Source of the DNA: Castanea sativa
Taxonomy: Eukaryota > Streptophyta > Magnoliopsida > Fagales > Fagaceae
Length of the DNA stretch: 64,000 bases
Assembly: GCF_040712315.1 (NCBI RefSeq)
Contig: NC_134017.1
Coordinates: 6,354,001 to 6,418,000, forward strand
Reading direction: 5' to 3'
Shown here: positions 20,987 through 31,950 of the stretch, one piece after another
Position numbering within the stretch: the first letter of the stretch is position 1
How the letters are laid out: each line of letters starts with the position of its first letter
The notes under the pieces: generated by a model
The model's database searches: none
What the model saw: only the letters and a program-made list of their open reading frames with translations
Told to the model about the DNA's origin: nothing
Program-made: the position numbers and the translations under genes

Positions 20987-23111
20987 GTCGAACCGTTTGG
21001 TCGACCGAGGTTCCTATCTCGGTGGTCCGGTCGATCCTTGAATCGTCCAGCCTGCACTTCTTCCAATCTCTCCACGGGTTCTCGCCGCCGTTCTCTCGTT
21101 CTTCGATGTTCATTGCTTGTACATGGTCATCCATCTCCATCATGGCCACGTAACATTCTCGTGCGGCCACCTGATTTCCGCGCAGTTCTCCAACTCCATG
21201 TTCGGTGGGGAACTTGATCATCAGATGGTAGGTAGAAGTGACGGCCTTCCATGCGTTGAGAGTGGGTCGTCCGAGTATGGCATTATACGCTGAGGAGCAA
21301 TCAACCACTAGGAAGGAAACATCCTTGGTTATTTGCTGCGGGTAGTCTCCTACCGTCACCGCCAATGTGACGGATCCTAAAGGATGGACCCGGGTTCCCC
21401 CGAAGCCGACGAGGGGTGTGCATGCCGGGACCAGTCACTCTTTTGCAATCCCCATCTGTTGGAACGCGGGGTAGTAAAGGATGTCCGCCGAGCTCCCGTT
21501 GTCCACTAGAACTCGGTGGACGTTGAAGTCTCTGACCTGTATACTAACCACAAGCGTGTCGTCATAAGGGTGGTGAAGGTGCCGGGCCTCTTCTTCAGAA
21601 AACTCGATACTGGAGCCGTTCCGCCGTATTCTTTCAAGTGAAGAGCCCGTCGACTGGACACTTTGCACTGCCCGTAAATAGGTCTTTCTGGCCCTTTTTG
21701 ACGACCCCGTTGGAGTACTGCCCCCTATTATCATCCGTATGTCCGCTACCGGTGGTCTGGGACGTTCGTTTTCCCGTCTTTGACCCTGCTCCTGGGGTTG
21801 ATCCGTTCTCTCTTTCCTCACGAACCTCTGCAACCTTCCTTGCCTGATAAGGGCTTCGATCTGTTGCTTTAGGTCGTAACAGTCTGTCATATCATGGCCA
21901 TGGTCACGATGAAAGTGGCAGTATCTATCTCGTGGCCTTTTGTTCGGATCTCCCTTCAATTTGCCCGGGAACGTCAAGGTTCCTTCATCTTTGATTTGCA
22001 TTAACACCTGGTCAATCGGGACTGTGAGGGGGGTGAAACTTGTAAACCTCCCCGAAGGTGGTTTGGATCTCCGATCTTCTCGTCGATCTCTGGTTCTTGC
22101 CGTTTTTCGTCCATTATCTGGTTTCGTATCTTCCTATCTTTCCCTTTTCCTTGGTTTATAGTCGTCCCTGGCCAGCAAGGCATCCTCTGCGTTCATATAC
22201 TTTGTCGCCCTGTAGTATACATCGGACATAGTCTTTGGGTCATTTTTACATAGAGAGAACAAGAACTTACCTTCTTGTAACCCGTTCGTGAACGCCGCCA
22301 CCAATATCTTGTCATCTGCTTCGTCTATCAAGAGGGACTCCTTATTGAAGCGGGCTATATAGGACCTTAGTGTCTCGTCCTCTCGTTGATTAATACCCAG
22401 TATACAGGCAATAGACTTCTTGTGACGATGGCTTCCAATAAAGTGTGACACGAACTGTGCGCCTAGCTCCTTAAAAGTGCCGATGGAATTTGGCGTCAGC
22501 CTTCTGTACCAATCCCTTGCAGGTCCTTTCAAAGTGGTGAGAAAAGCCCTGCACATTATCTCATCTGGTACACCCTGAAGATGCATTAGGGTCCGGAAGG
22601 ACTCCAAGTGATCCACCGGGTCTTTAGATCCGTCGTAGTTTTCCACATGGGGCATACGAAATTTCGGAGGAACGGGGCACGAGTTCACCAAAGCCGTGAA
22701 GGGCGAATCCGTTCTGTGGACTAGGTCGTCCAGGTTGCTGGATACCCGTCCTTTAAGGGCGTTCATCATCGCATCCATGCGTTCCCTCATCTCCTGCATC
22801 TCAGCAGTGATATGAGGTGGCATGGAGTCCAAGGCAGATGGCGGGTTTGTCTCCTGCCGCTCCGGTCTTGTCGGTGTGGTGCTACCTTCAGGCCTGACGG
22901 CATCCCTCCCCTCCGGGCTCGCGACTTCCTGGTCCTCCTGTGGTGCACTTTGGCGCGCAGTCATCTGCCGTAGTTGCTCTTCCAAGTCGTTATTCTGCTT
23001 AGTGAGGCGCTCGACAGCAGCAGCAAGCGTCTGAACTTGTCTTTCTAGCGCTGTAGCATGCGGTTCTTCGCCCTGATTGTTGACTGTCGCCATTGATCTG
23101 GTGAGTACCAT
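20934..23111 (-). pseudogene. Element B gag and protease
   Basis: Start ATG at 23109-23111, 79 bases inside the LTR end. Residues 1-60 form a coiled coil with a Gln/Asn/Glu pattern; the Retrotrans_gag core (residues about 150-300) has 'AFLTTLKGPARDWYRRL'. It stops at 22134 (TAG where element C has CAG). After it, 'HRDHGHDMTDCYDLK' forms the nucleocapsid-like motif and the protease shows 'VDNGSSADILYYP'. A second stop lies at 21435 (TGA where C has CGA) and two compensating frameshifts lie between about 21060 and 21110. Confidence 0.85.
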
Positions 23112-23170
23112 GCAACTTTTTGTCTTTGGAATAGAGCAAAGGCTGAATCAGTTTTCCTTTCACTCTCGAT

Positions 23171-23188
23171 TTCCCGCAGACGGCGCCA
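23171..23188 (-). other. Primer binding site of element B
   Basis: On the minus strand TGGCGCCGTCTGCGGGAA, two bases after the LTR end at 23191. TGGCGCC-type sites are seen in Tat/Athila-type plant elements; the tRNA is not identified here. Element C has the same site with one difference (TGTGGG). Confidence 0.75.
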
Positions 23189-23190
23189 AC

Positions 23191-23742
23191 TGATGAGGTT
23201 GAGAATATCACCAGTAAGTTGCAAGCACCCTCCACAACTGATGAAACCTGCAAACAGAAAACAAATAGACCTCAAGGAGAGCACCGGTGTGGTGCCGGCC
23301 GAAAACCCTCCGAAGGTCAAGTTAGAATTTCTTTTCAACCCTAAAGTGATAGAGTTAAGTCAGATATGCGTACCTTTAGTCAAGGGGGTTTTGGATGTAT
23401 TTATAGGGGTGTAGAGTCGGCCTTTTTTCCTTGATTACCAAGCTCTTTCCTTTCATGATCAAAACTCTTTCCATTCTCGTACCTTCAAGAATTCCTTTCC
23501 TTATAAAATTCCTTTGATTAAGGCTAATGTGTAGCGCAAGAATTCTTGGTATTTACGTTTGCGTGAATCACACTCAAGGCCATGTCAGCCCTAATCTCAT
23601 AGCGTGGTTTGAGGTAGCCTGGAGAGCAATGCATAATTTCTTTCCGTCCGTCTACCACCGATCCGTCCTCTTTAAGCCATATTGCCCGTCACCTTAATTT
23701 AATCATACCAGCCAGACCGTCATGTTAGTTTTACCCTCATCA
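23191..23742 (-). repeat. Element B 5' LTR
   Basis: 552 bp, TGATGAGG...TCATCA on the plus strand. On the minus strand it carries a TATAAATA box about 210 bases before its inner end, the promoter of gag-pol. It is followed outward by the target duplication GAAAC. Confidence 0.93.
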
Positions 23743-24342
23743 GAAACTAAAGAAAAGACTTGATATTTAGTTGAATCTCGCTTGGTATTACAGACTATAG
23801 TCAGCTTTATTATCAATTTTTTTTTTTTTTTGGAGAAATAGATTTATCTTTAACTTATTGAGATGTTCTTTGTTATAATAGTCATATTATAAGAAATTCC
23901 CAAGGGTTTGTGATATGTCTGGGACATTTCACACTTTCATTAAATTATTATTATTATTATTATTAGGAAATGGTATCCGGCCGGCTAGCCTTTGGCAAAC
24001 CATTCCTCCCTATTCTCATGAGATACCAAAAAAACCCTATAGACCAATAATTTAAACCCTTTGATATATTGAACTTAAAATTTTCAAATTTACGTCATAC
24101 CCTTGATAAATGAGTCCACCACTCAATACCTGTAGGGTCTCTTTCATTATTTATGAATTATGAATTCAGGTAACAGTTGTCTTGTCCCATAATATGTATT
24201 TGTATATGTAATCATACTTTAAGACTTGTGAGTCTTCCATTATCAGGAAAAAAGAAAAAAAAAGACTCATAAGTCTTCCATGGAGCACCTTTCAAATATG
24301 ACTTCAAAAAGTTCTACACTATGGAAAGTATATTGCACAGGT

Positions 24343-24397
<55 letters not shown>

Positions 24398-25436
24398 TAC
24401 ACACACACACAAGGAGTAGAGTCGTTTTATGTGTTACAACAAAAAAAAAAAAAAAAAAAAGATGGAATAGTTAAATATATAAGGAAAAAAAAAAAAAACG
24501 CGACTTAGCACCTGCTACATATAAAAATTAACCTTGAGCAATTGGAGTCCAATCTGGCAGGCTTGAAATTAGCCCCTTCCATGTATTAAAATAAAATTTT
24601 CATATAAAGTTTCTCGGAAGATAATTCCTAATATTAGTATATTACCTTTGTCTTACCGAGTAAAGACCAATTCCTAGATTAATTTTAATCGTTCATCTGA
24701 AATCTGAACTCAAATCTTCCCAGATGAAACTGCCAATGATTCCAAAACTACTATGCTTTCAGATACGGACCCAGCTAATTAAGCAAATTAAGAATGCATG
24801 GCCCAGAGATTGCCTAATCTCTACGGTCAACCTTTCACATAAGCACGAGGTCAACTTTCAGATCTTGGACGTCATATATGTTGACCTTATACATGTCTAA
24901 TAGTTATTGAGTTTTACTTATGTATGCTTTTAAAGTATATATTAATAAATATTTTAGAATGTCCATTAGCTCAGGAATTTATTTATCAAATCAAATACTT
25001 ATCAAAAATAAATAAATATTTTAGAAAAAATTTTATGAGAAAATGAAAATGTGACTAAATATTTTAATAATTTTTTAAATTTTTCATAATTTCTTTTTAA
25101 AAAAAAAAAGATGATTATGTATGTCCTAAGAATATACATTAATCGAACTTGTATTTAAATTATTAATTGAAAAAAGGATTCTTAATAATTCCGAGGTAAC
25201 TTCCTACTTTTGAAACGTGGTCTAGATATTAGAATTAAAAAACCTAAACCTATAACTATACCATACGAAATCTTGTCTTGCATAAAGCATAATACTCTTC
25301 CCAAGTCAACTAATCATTGGTGTACGTACATCCCATGGGTCAGTCCATAGGTTACTACCACTCATCAGCTCTCATATAAATAGACACTGGTACCTCATTT
25401 TCCAAAAACACAAATACATATCATATATATAGATCC
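23743..25436. other. Spacer between B and C with microsatellites, no coding gene
   Basis: Holds an ATT run (about 23946-23965), a long (AT)n run (about 24344-24393) with (AC)n after it, and several poly-A runs. I see no coding ORF. The right part looks like a promoter (next entry). Confidence 0.6.
24825..25381 (+). promoter_or_regulatory. Orphan promoter-like region: W-box cluster and TATA box cut by element C
   Basis: Four W-box-type words (TTGACC or TTGACT on either strand) at 24825-24830, 24849-24854, 24881-24886 and 25304-25309, then TATAAAT at 25375-25381. A transcript from it would start near 25405, about 30 bases before element C begins at 25437. What it drove is lost. W-boxes are WRKY sites typical of defence genes; that link is inference. 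Confidence 0.35.
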
Positions 25437-25988
25437 TGATGAGGGTAAAACTAACATGACGGTCTGGCTGGTATGATTAAATTAAGGTGACGGGCAATAT
25501 GGCTTAAAGAGGACGGATCGGTGGTAGACGGACGGAAAGAAATTATGCATCGCTCTCCAGGCTACCTCAAACCACGCTATGAGATTAGGGCTGACATGGC
25601 CTTGAGTGTGATTTACGCAAACGTAAATACCAAGAATTCTTGCGCTACAGATTAGCCTTAATCAAAGGAATTTTATAAGGAAAGGAATTCTTGAAGGTAC
25701 GAGAATGGAAAGAGTTTTGATCATGAACGGAAAGAGCTTGGTAATCAAGGAAAAAAGGCCGACTCTACACCCCTATAAATACATCCAAAACCCCCTTGAC
25801 TAAAGGTACGCATATCTGACTCAACTCTATCACTTTAGGGTTGAAAAGAAATTCTAACTTGACCTTCGGAGGGTTTTCGGCCAGCACCACACCGGTGCTC
25901 TCCTTGAGGTCTATTTGTTTTCTGTTTGCAGGTTTCATCAGTTGTGGAGGGTGCTTGCAACTTACTGGTGATATTCTCAACCTCATCA
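25437..25988 (+). repeat. Element C 5' LTR
   Basis: TGATGAGG...CCTCATCA, 552 bp. TATAAATA box at 25774-25781, and the inner third holds the phrase CACCACACCGGTG (shared with the solo LTR at 33598-34074). Confidence 0.93.
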
Positions 25989-25990
25989 GT

Positions 25991-26008
25991 TGGCGCCGTC
26001 TGTGGGAA
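25991..26008 (+). other. Primer binding site of element C
   Basis: TGGCGCCGTCTGTGGGAA, two bases after the LTR end. Same site as in B. Confidence 0.75.
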
Positions 26009-26066
26009 TCGAGAGTGAAAGGAAAACTGATTCAGCCTTTGCTCTATTCCAAAGACAAAAAGTTGC

Positions 26067-29000
26067 ATGGTACTCACCAGATCAATGGCGACAGTCAACA
26101 ATCAGGGCGAAGAACCGCATGCTACAGCGCTAGAAAGACAAGTTCAGACGCTTGCTGCTGCTGTCGAGCGCCTCACTAAGCAGAATAACGACTTGGAAGA
26201 GCAACTACGGCAGATGACTGCGCGCCAAAGTGCACCACGGAAGGACCAAGAAGTCGCGAGCCCAGAGGGGAGGGATGCCGTCAAGCCTGAAGGTAGCACC
26301 GCACCGACAAGACCAGAGCGGCAGGAGACAAACCCGCCATCTGCCTTGGACTCCATGCCACCTCATATCACCGTTGAGATGCAGGAGATGAGGGAACGCA
26401 TGGATGCGATGATGAACGCCCTTAAAGGACGGGTATCCAGCAACCTGGACGACCTAGTCCACAGAACGGATTCGCCCTTCAAGGCTTTGGTGAACTCGTG
26501 CCCCGTTCCTCCGAAATTTCGTATGCCCCATGTGGAAAACTACGACGGATCTAAAGACCCGGTGGATCACTTGGAGTCCTTCCGGACCCTAATGCATCTT
26601 CAGGGTGTACCAGATGAGATAATGTGCAGGGCTTTTCTCACCACTTTGAAAGGACCTGCAAGGGATTGGTACAGAAGGCTGACGCCAAATTCCATCGGCA
26701 CTTTTAAGGAGCTAGGCGCACAGTTCGTGTCACACTTTATTGGAAGCCATCGTCACAAGAAGTCTATTACCTGTATACTGGGTATTAAGCAACGAGAGGA
26801 CGAGACACTAAGGTCCTATATAGCCCGCTTCAATAAGGAGTCCCTCTTGATAGACGAAGCAGATGACAAGATATTGGTGGCGGCGTTCACGAACGGGTTA
26901 CAAGAGGGTAAGTTCTTGTTCTCTCTATGTAAAAATGACCCAAAGACTATGTCCGATGTATACTACAGGGCGACAAAGTATATGAACGCAGAGGATGCCT
27001 TGCTAGCCAGGGACGACTATAAACCAAGGAAAAGGGAAAGACAGGAAGATACGAAACCAGATAATGGACGAAAAACGGCAAGAACCAGAGATCAACGAGA
27101 AGATCGGAGATCCAAACCACCTTCGGGGAGGTTTACAAGTTTCACCCCCCTCACAGCCCCGATTGACCAGGTGTTAATGCAAATCAAAGATGAAGGAACC
27201 TTGACGTTCCCGGGCAAATTGAAGGGAGATCCGAACAAAAGGCCACGAGATAGATACTGCCGCTTTCATCGTGACCATGGCCATGATATGACAGACTGTT
27301 ACGACCTAAAGCAACAGATCGAAGCCCTTATCAGGCAAGGAAGGTTGCAGAGGTTCGTGAGGAAAGAGAGAACGGATCAACCCCAGGAGCAGGGTCAAAG
27401 ACGGGAAAACGAACATCCCAGACCACCGGTAGCGGACATACGGATGATAATAGGGGGCAGTACTCCAACGGGGTCGTCAAAAAGGGCCAGAAAGACCTAT
27501 TTACGGGCAGTGCAAAGTGTCCAGTCGACGGGCTCTTCACTTGAAAGAATACGGCGGAACGGCTCCAGTATCGAGTTTTCTGAAGAAGAGGCCCGGCGCC
27601 TTCACCACCCTTATGACGACACGCTTGTGGTTAGTATACAGGTCAGAGACTTCAACGTCCACCGAGTTCTAGTGGACAACGGGAGCTCGGCGGACATCCT
27701 TTACTACCCCGCGTTCCAACAGATGGGGATTGCAAAAGAGCGACTGGTCCCGGCATGCACACCCCTCGTCGGCTTCGGGGGAACCCGGGTCCATCCTTTA
27801 GGATCCGTCACATTGGCGGTGACGGTAGGAGACTACCCGCAGCAAATAACCAAGGATGTTTCCTTCCTAGTGGTTGATTGCTCCTCAGCGTATAATGCCA
27901 TACTCGGACGACCCACTCTCAACGCATGGAAGGCCGTCACTTCTACCTACCATCTGATGATCAAGTTCCCCACCGAACATGGAGTTGGAGAACTGCGCGG
28001 AAATCAGGTGGCCGCACGGGAATGTTACGTGGCCATGATGGAGATGGATGACCATGTACAAGCAATGAACATCGAAGAACAGAGAACAGCGGCAGAACCC
28101 GTGGAGAGATTGGAAGAAGTGCAACTGGACGATTCAAGGATCGACCGGACCACCAGGATAGGAACCTCGGTCGACCAAACGGTTCGACATGCGCTTCTGC
28201 TGTTCCTCAAAGAGAACCAAGACGTATTCGCATGGAGCCATGATGACATGCCAGGAATAGATCCGGCAGTCATTGTCCACAAATTGAACGTGTCGCCTTC
28301 GTTCTCTCCAGTTCGACAAAAGAAGCGCGCATTTGCCCCCGAACGGGATCGTGCCGCAGCAGAGGAAGTGCAGAAGCTACGGGAAGCAAACTTCATACGG
28401 GAAATATACTACCCAGACTGGCTGGCAAACGTGGTGATGGTCAAAAAGTCAAATGGGAAGTGGAGAATGTGCGTCGACTTCACGGATCTGAATAGAGCGT
28501 GCCCTAAAGACAGTTACCCGCTCCCACGCATTGACGCCTTAGTGGACTCCACCGCTAGACATGAGTTGTTGAGCTTCATGGACGCCTTCTCAGGATACAA
28601 TCAGATCAAGTTGGAGGAAACAGATCAAGAGAAAACATCGTTTGTGACAAGCCAAGGGCTTTTCTGCTACAAAGTGATGCCGTTCGGACTGAAAAATGCA
28701 GGAGCCACGTACCAGCGATTGATGAACAAAATGTTCACGCACCAGATTGGCCGGAACGTCCAGGTCTACGTGGATGACATGCTGGTGAAGAGCGTAAAGG
28801 TGTCGGATCATCTGAGGGACCTACAGGAGACTTTCAACACTCTTCGAACGTATAAAATGAAACTGAACCCAAGCAAATGCACATTCGGAGTGACCGCTGG
28901 AAAGTTCCTAGGATTCATGGTGTCCCAGCGGGGCATTGAGGTCAACCCCGAGAAAGTGAAAGCAATTATGGGGCTATCTCCTCCAAGGACGGTGAAGGAA

Positions 29001-29360
29001 GTGCAAAGTTTGACAGGGAAGATAGCAGCTCTAAACAGGTTTGTATCAAGAGCAACGGACAAATGTCTGCCTTTCTTCAAAACACTAAGAAGATCTTTCG
29101 AATGGACGGACGAATGCCAAAAGGCATTTAAAGAGTTAAAAGCATATCTCTCCGCCCCGCCGCTGCTTAGTCCGTCCACACCAGGGGAGGAATTGTTCCT
29201 ATACCTTGCCGTCTCGTCAGCAGCCGTAAGTGCAGCTCTCATCAGGGAGGAAGGGAAGATGCAGAAGCCCGTGTACTTTGTAAGCCGAGCGCTAAGGGGT
29301 GCAGAGGAGAGATATCCATGGATGGAGAAACTTGCCTTCGCTCTTATAACCGCGGCATGA
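26067..29360 (+). CDS. Element C gag-protease-RT polyprotein, open for 1097 codons, then one in-frame stop
   Basis: ATG at 26067, 59 bases after the primer site. Order: coiled coil (residues 1-60), low-complexity Pro/Glu part, Retrotrans_gag core (about 150-300), nucleocapsid-like 'CRFHRDHGHDMTDC' at residue 398, aspartic protease with catalytic Asp537 in 'VDNGSS' (Asn in place of the usual Thr/Ser), RT from about 720 with Tyr-Val-Asp-Asp at 901-904, then the RT-RNase H connection. TGA at 29358-29360 takes the place of CGA seen in element B; without it the frame would continue to 31298. All catalytic residues I can check are present. It makes the particle, protease and RT of a Tat-type element; two complete lesion-free proteins do not exist in this window. 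Confidence 0.9.
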   Translation: MVLTRSMATVNNQGEEPHATALERQVQTLAAAVERLTKQNNDLEEQLRQMTARQSAPRKDQEVASPEGRDAVKPEGSTAPTRPERQETNPPSALDSMPPHITVEMQEMRERMDAMMNALKGRVSSNLDDLVHRTDSPFKALVNSCPVPPKFRMPHVENYDGSKDPVDHLESFRTLMHLQGVPDEIMCRAFLTTLKGPARDWYRRLTPNSIGTFKELGAQFVSHFIGSHRHKKSITCILGIKQREDETLRSYIARFNKESLLIDEADDKILVAAFTNGLQEGKFLFSLCKNDPKTMSDVYYRATKYMNAEDALLARDDYKPRKRERQEDTKPDNGRKTARTRDQREDRRSKPPSGRFTSFTPLTAPIDQVLMQIKDEGTLTFPGKLKGDPNKRPRDRYCRFHRDHGHDMTDCYDLKQQIEALIRQGRLQRFVRKERTDQPQEQGQRRENEHPRPPVADIRMIIGGSTPTGSSKRARKTYLRAVQSVQSTGSSLERIRRNGSSIEFSEEEARRLHHPYDDTLVVSIQVRDFNVHRVLVDNGSSADILYYPAFQQMGIAKERLVPACTPLVGFGGTRVHPLGSVTLAVTVGDYPQQITKDVSFLVVDCSSAYNAILGRPTLNAWKAVTSTYHLMIKFPTEHGVGELRGNQVAARECYVAMMEMDDHVQAMNIEEQRTAAEPVERLEEVQLDDSRIDRTTRIGTSVDQTVRHALLLFLKENQDVFAWSHDDMPGIDPAVIVHKLNVSPSFSPVRQKKRAFAPERDRAAAEEVQKLREANFIREIYYPDWLANVVMVKKSNGKWRMCVDFTDLNRACPKDSYPLPRIDALVDSTARHELLSFMDAFSGYNQIKLEETDQEKTSFVTSQGLFCYKVMPFGLKNAGATYQRLMNKMFTHQIGRNVQVYVDDMLVKSVKVSDHLRDLQETFNTLRTYKMKLNPSKCTFGVTAGKFLGFMVSQRGIEVNPEKVKAIMGLSPPRTVKEVQSLTGKIAALNRFVSRATDKCLPFFKTLRRSFEWTDECQKAFKELKAYLSAPPLLSPSTPGEELFLYLAVSSAAVSAALIREEGKMQKPVYFVSRALRGAEERYPWMEKLAFALITAA

Positions 29361-31298
29361 AAACTGAAGCCCTATTTTCAAGCACATCCCATAATAGTCC
29401 TAACGGACCAGCCCCTGCGAAGGGCAATGAATAATCCAGAAACTTCCGGACGGATGGCTTTATGGGCGATTGAGTTGAGTGAGTACGATATCCGATACCA
29501 GCCACGAACAGCAATGAAAGGGCAAATATTGGCAGACTTCATCGCAGAATTCACTACAACTGAGGAGCGGGGGGCAGAAGAGACGCCCACATGGAGAATT
29601 CACATAGACGGGTCCTCCAATAAGCATGCGGGAGGAGTCGGAGTCGTACTCCACACCCCGGAAGGAGATAAGATTGAATGCATGATCCGTCTAGAGCTCC
29701 CCACTACGAACAACGAAGCAGAGTATGAGGCCCTAGTGGCAGGATTGGAACTTGCGATAGCAGCTGGGGCAAGGAAGGCAGTAGTCTACTCCGACTCTCA
29801 AGTCGTAGCCAGCCAAGTTAATGGGAGCTATGATTGCAGGAATGAACGAATGAGAAGGTACCTCGGAGAAGTGAACGAACTAGCGAGTAACCTCCAATTC
29901 ACGATAGCTCAGGTCCCAAGAGAAGAGAATCAAGAGGCGGACCGACTCGCCAAGGCTGCTTCGGCCGAACCCATGATCGCTCCAGAACAGGTATTGTCCT
30001 TCGTCCAACATTCATCGTTACTAGATAACGTTCGGATACAGGAATTAAGCACTAAGGACGATTGGACGGCTCCGATCGTGGCGTATCTCAAGGACGGGAA
30101 GCTGCCAGACAGTAGGGAAGACGCAAGAAAATTGAAGGTTAAGGCTGCCCGATTCGTACTGATTAAAGGCATCCTCTACAAAAGAGGATTCTCCCGACCG
30201 TATCTAAGGTGCCTCGGCCATGATGAAGCCGACTACGTGATGAGGGAAGTTCACGAAGGAATTTGTGGAAACCACTCGGGATCAAGGTCTCTGGTGCACA
30301 AGCTACTCCGAGCAAAGTACTACTGGCCAACAATGCAAAAGGATGCCCATACGTACGTCAGAGCCTGCGACAAGTGTCAACGGTTTGGCAATCTCATTAG
30401 ACAGCCAACGGAGGAACTCACACCCATGACGGCTCCATGGCCGTTCGCACAATGGGGGTTAGACATCATGGGTCCGTTTCCAATGGCGGCAAGGCAACTG
30501 AAGTTCTTGGTGGTTGGTATCGACTACTTCACCAAGTGGGTGGAAGCAGAAGCTCTCGCTACTATTACGGAGAAAAACATTCGCAACTTTGTGTGGAGAA
30601 GTATTATTTGCCGATATGGGATCCCGAGAGTACTCGTCTCAGACAATGGAAAGCAATTCGACAACGAAGCATTCCGAGATTTTTGTTCTCAGCTGGGAAT
30701 CAAGAATCACTACTCGTCACCCGCCCACCCACAGGCTAACGGACAAGTTGAAGTCACGAACCGGTCCTTGTTAAAGATTATCAAGACCCGGCTCGAGGGG
30801 GCAAAGGGCATATGGCCGGACGAACTACCAAGTGTCCTATGGGCGTACAGAACGACGGCAAGAACACCGACGGGAGAGACACCGTTTCGATTGGCATTTG
30901 GTGCTGAGGCCCTCATACCGGCAGAAGTGGGATTGACGAGCTACCGCGTGGAAAGCTATGACGAGAGCAAGAATATTGAAGCATTACGTCGAGAGCTTGA
31001 CCTTGTCGATGAAGTCAGGGCAGCAGCAGCCCAGAGACTGGCGCTGTACCAAGACATGATGGCGAAACACTACAACTCCAAGGTCCGGCACCGAGACTTC
31101 AAGGTTGGGGATCTAGTGTTACGAAAAGTGATTGGCGCTGCGAAGGATGCATCCCAAGGAAAGCTGGGTCCTAACTGGGAAGGCCCGTACAGAATCATCT
31201 CATGGCACAGGAAAGGAACGTACTACCTGGAGACATTAGACGGAAGGAAGTTGGGCCACCCCTGGAACACGGAGCACCTGAAGAAGTACTACCAGTAG
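29361..31298 (+). CDS. Element C RNase H and integrase part of pol
   Basis: In the same frame as the preceding polyprotein after its single stop; the first ATG is at 29427. RT-linked RNase H end and spacer, second plant-type RNase H ('HIDGSSNKHAGGVG', 'NNEAEYEAL', 'YSDSQVV', 'DRLAKAAS'), integrase zinc finger ('HEGICGNHSG', 'CDKCQRFG'), core residues Asp at 30462-30464, Asp at 30642-30644 and Glu at 30750-30752, and the C-terminal 'NWEGPYRI' module, ending at TAG 31296-31298. No break inside. No chromodomain, as usual for Tat. Confidence 0.9.
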   Translation, partial: KLKPYFQAHPIIVLTDQPLRRAMNNPETSGRMALWAIELSEYDIRYQPRTAMKGQILADFIAEFTTTEERGAEETPTWRIHIDGSSNKHAGGVGVVLHTPEGDKIECMIRLELPTTNNEAEYEALVAGLELAIAAGARKAVVYSDSQVVASQVNGSYDCRNERMRRYLGEVNELASNLQFTIAQVPREENQEADRLAKAASAEPMIAPEQVLSFVQHSSLLDNVRIQELSTKDDWTAPIVAYLKDGKLPDSREDARKLKVKAARFVLIKGILYKRGFSRPYLRCLGHDEADYVMREVHEGICGNHSGSRSLVHKLLRAKYYWPTMQKDAHTYVRACDKCQRFGNLIRQPTEELTPMTAPWPFAQWGLDIMGPFPMAARQLKFLVVGIDYFTKWVEAEALATITEKNIRNFVWRSIICRYGIPRVLVSDNGKQFDNEAFRDFCSQLGIKNHYSSPAHPQANGQVEVTNRSLLKIIKTRLEGAKGIWPDELPSVLWAYRTTARTPTGETPFRLAFGAEALIPAEVGLTSYRVESYDESKNIEALRRELDLVDEVRAAAAQRLALYQDMMAKHYNSKVRHRDFKVGDLVLRKVIGAAKDASQGKLGPNWEGPYRIISWHRKGTYYLETLDGRKLGHPWNTEHLKKYYQ

Positions 31299-31467
31299 TG
31301 TTGCAGTCATAAGACGATACCTACTACCTTATTTTCAGTTTAAATTTAGACAGTCATAGTTTTTACTTTTTAACTCATGTTTTCCTTTTCCATTGACAAT
31401 TTGGTTTGCTGAATTTATGAGAGGAATTTTTATTTAAAAAATATGAAATACTTGCTGTTGGAAATTC

Positions 31468-31950
31468 TACAAGTCCACAAAATGGACGGATCATCCAAAG
31501 GATGAGAAACCTACAAGTCCACAAAGTGGACGGATCATCCAAAGGATGAGAAACCTACGAGTCCACAAAGTGGACGGACCATCCAAAGGATGAGAAACCT
31601 ACAAGTCCACAAAGTGGACGGATCATCCTAAGGATGAGATATCTAAAAGTCCACAAAGTTGACGGATCATCCAAAGGATGAAAAACCTATAAGTCCACAA
31701 AGTGGACGGACCATCCAAAGGATAAGAAACCTACGAGTCCACAAAGTGGACGGATCATCCTAAGGATAAGAAACCTAAAAGTCCACAAAGTGGACGGATA
31801 ATTGAAAGGTTAAAAACCACGAAGTCCACAAAATGGACGGTTCATCCCAAAGGATGGAATTTCGCAATCCACAGAGCAAACGGACCCTTTGCCCATAAGG
31901 TGGACGGGTCGTTCAAAAACCTTCTATCCATACGGTAAACGGATCCACTG
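31468..31950 (+). repeat. 44-bp tandem array of element C with the palindrome GTCCACAAAGTGGAC
   Basis: About nine clear units at a 44-bp period (for example 31517 and 31561), then two to three degenerate ones. The palindrome is perfect in most units; variants are ATGGAC and GTTGAC on the right arm. The array starts about 170 bases after the integrase stop. Confidence 0.9.

Larger units (their letters stand above)
13867..23742 (-). mobile_element. Element B: complete Tat-type Ty3 LTR retrotransposon with antisense gene
   Basis: 552-bp LTRs at 13867-14418 and 23191-23742 begin TGATGA and end TCATCA; I count about seven differences between them. The target duplication GAAAC is at 13862-13866 and 23743-23747. 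Read on the minus strand the order is LTR, primer site, gag, protease, RT, RNase H, a second plant-type RNase H, integrase, tandem array, antisense gene, purine tract, LTR. The second RNase H and an antisense ORF after integrase are marks of the Tat lineage. Gag-pol carries at least five lesions, so it is inactive by itself. Confidence 0.95.
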
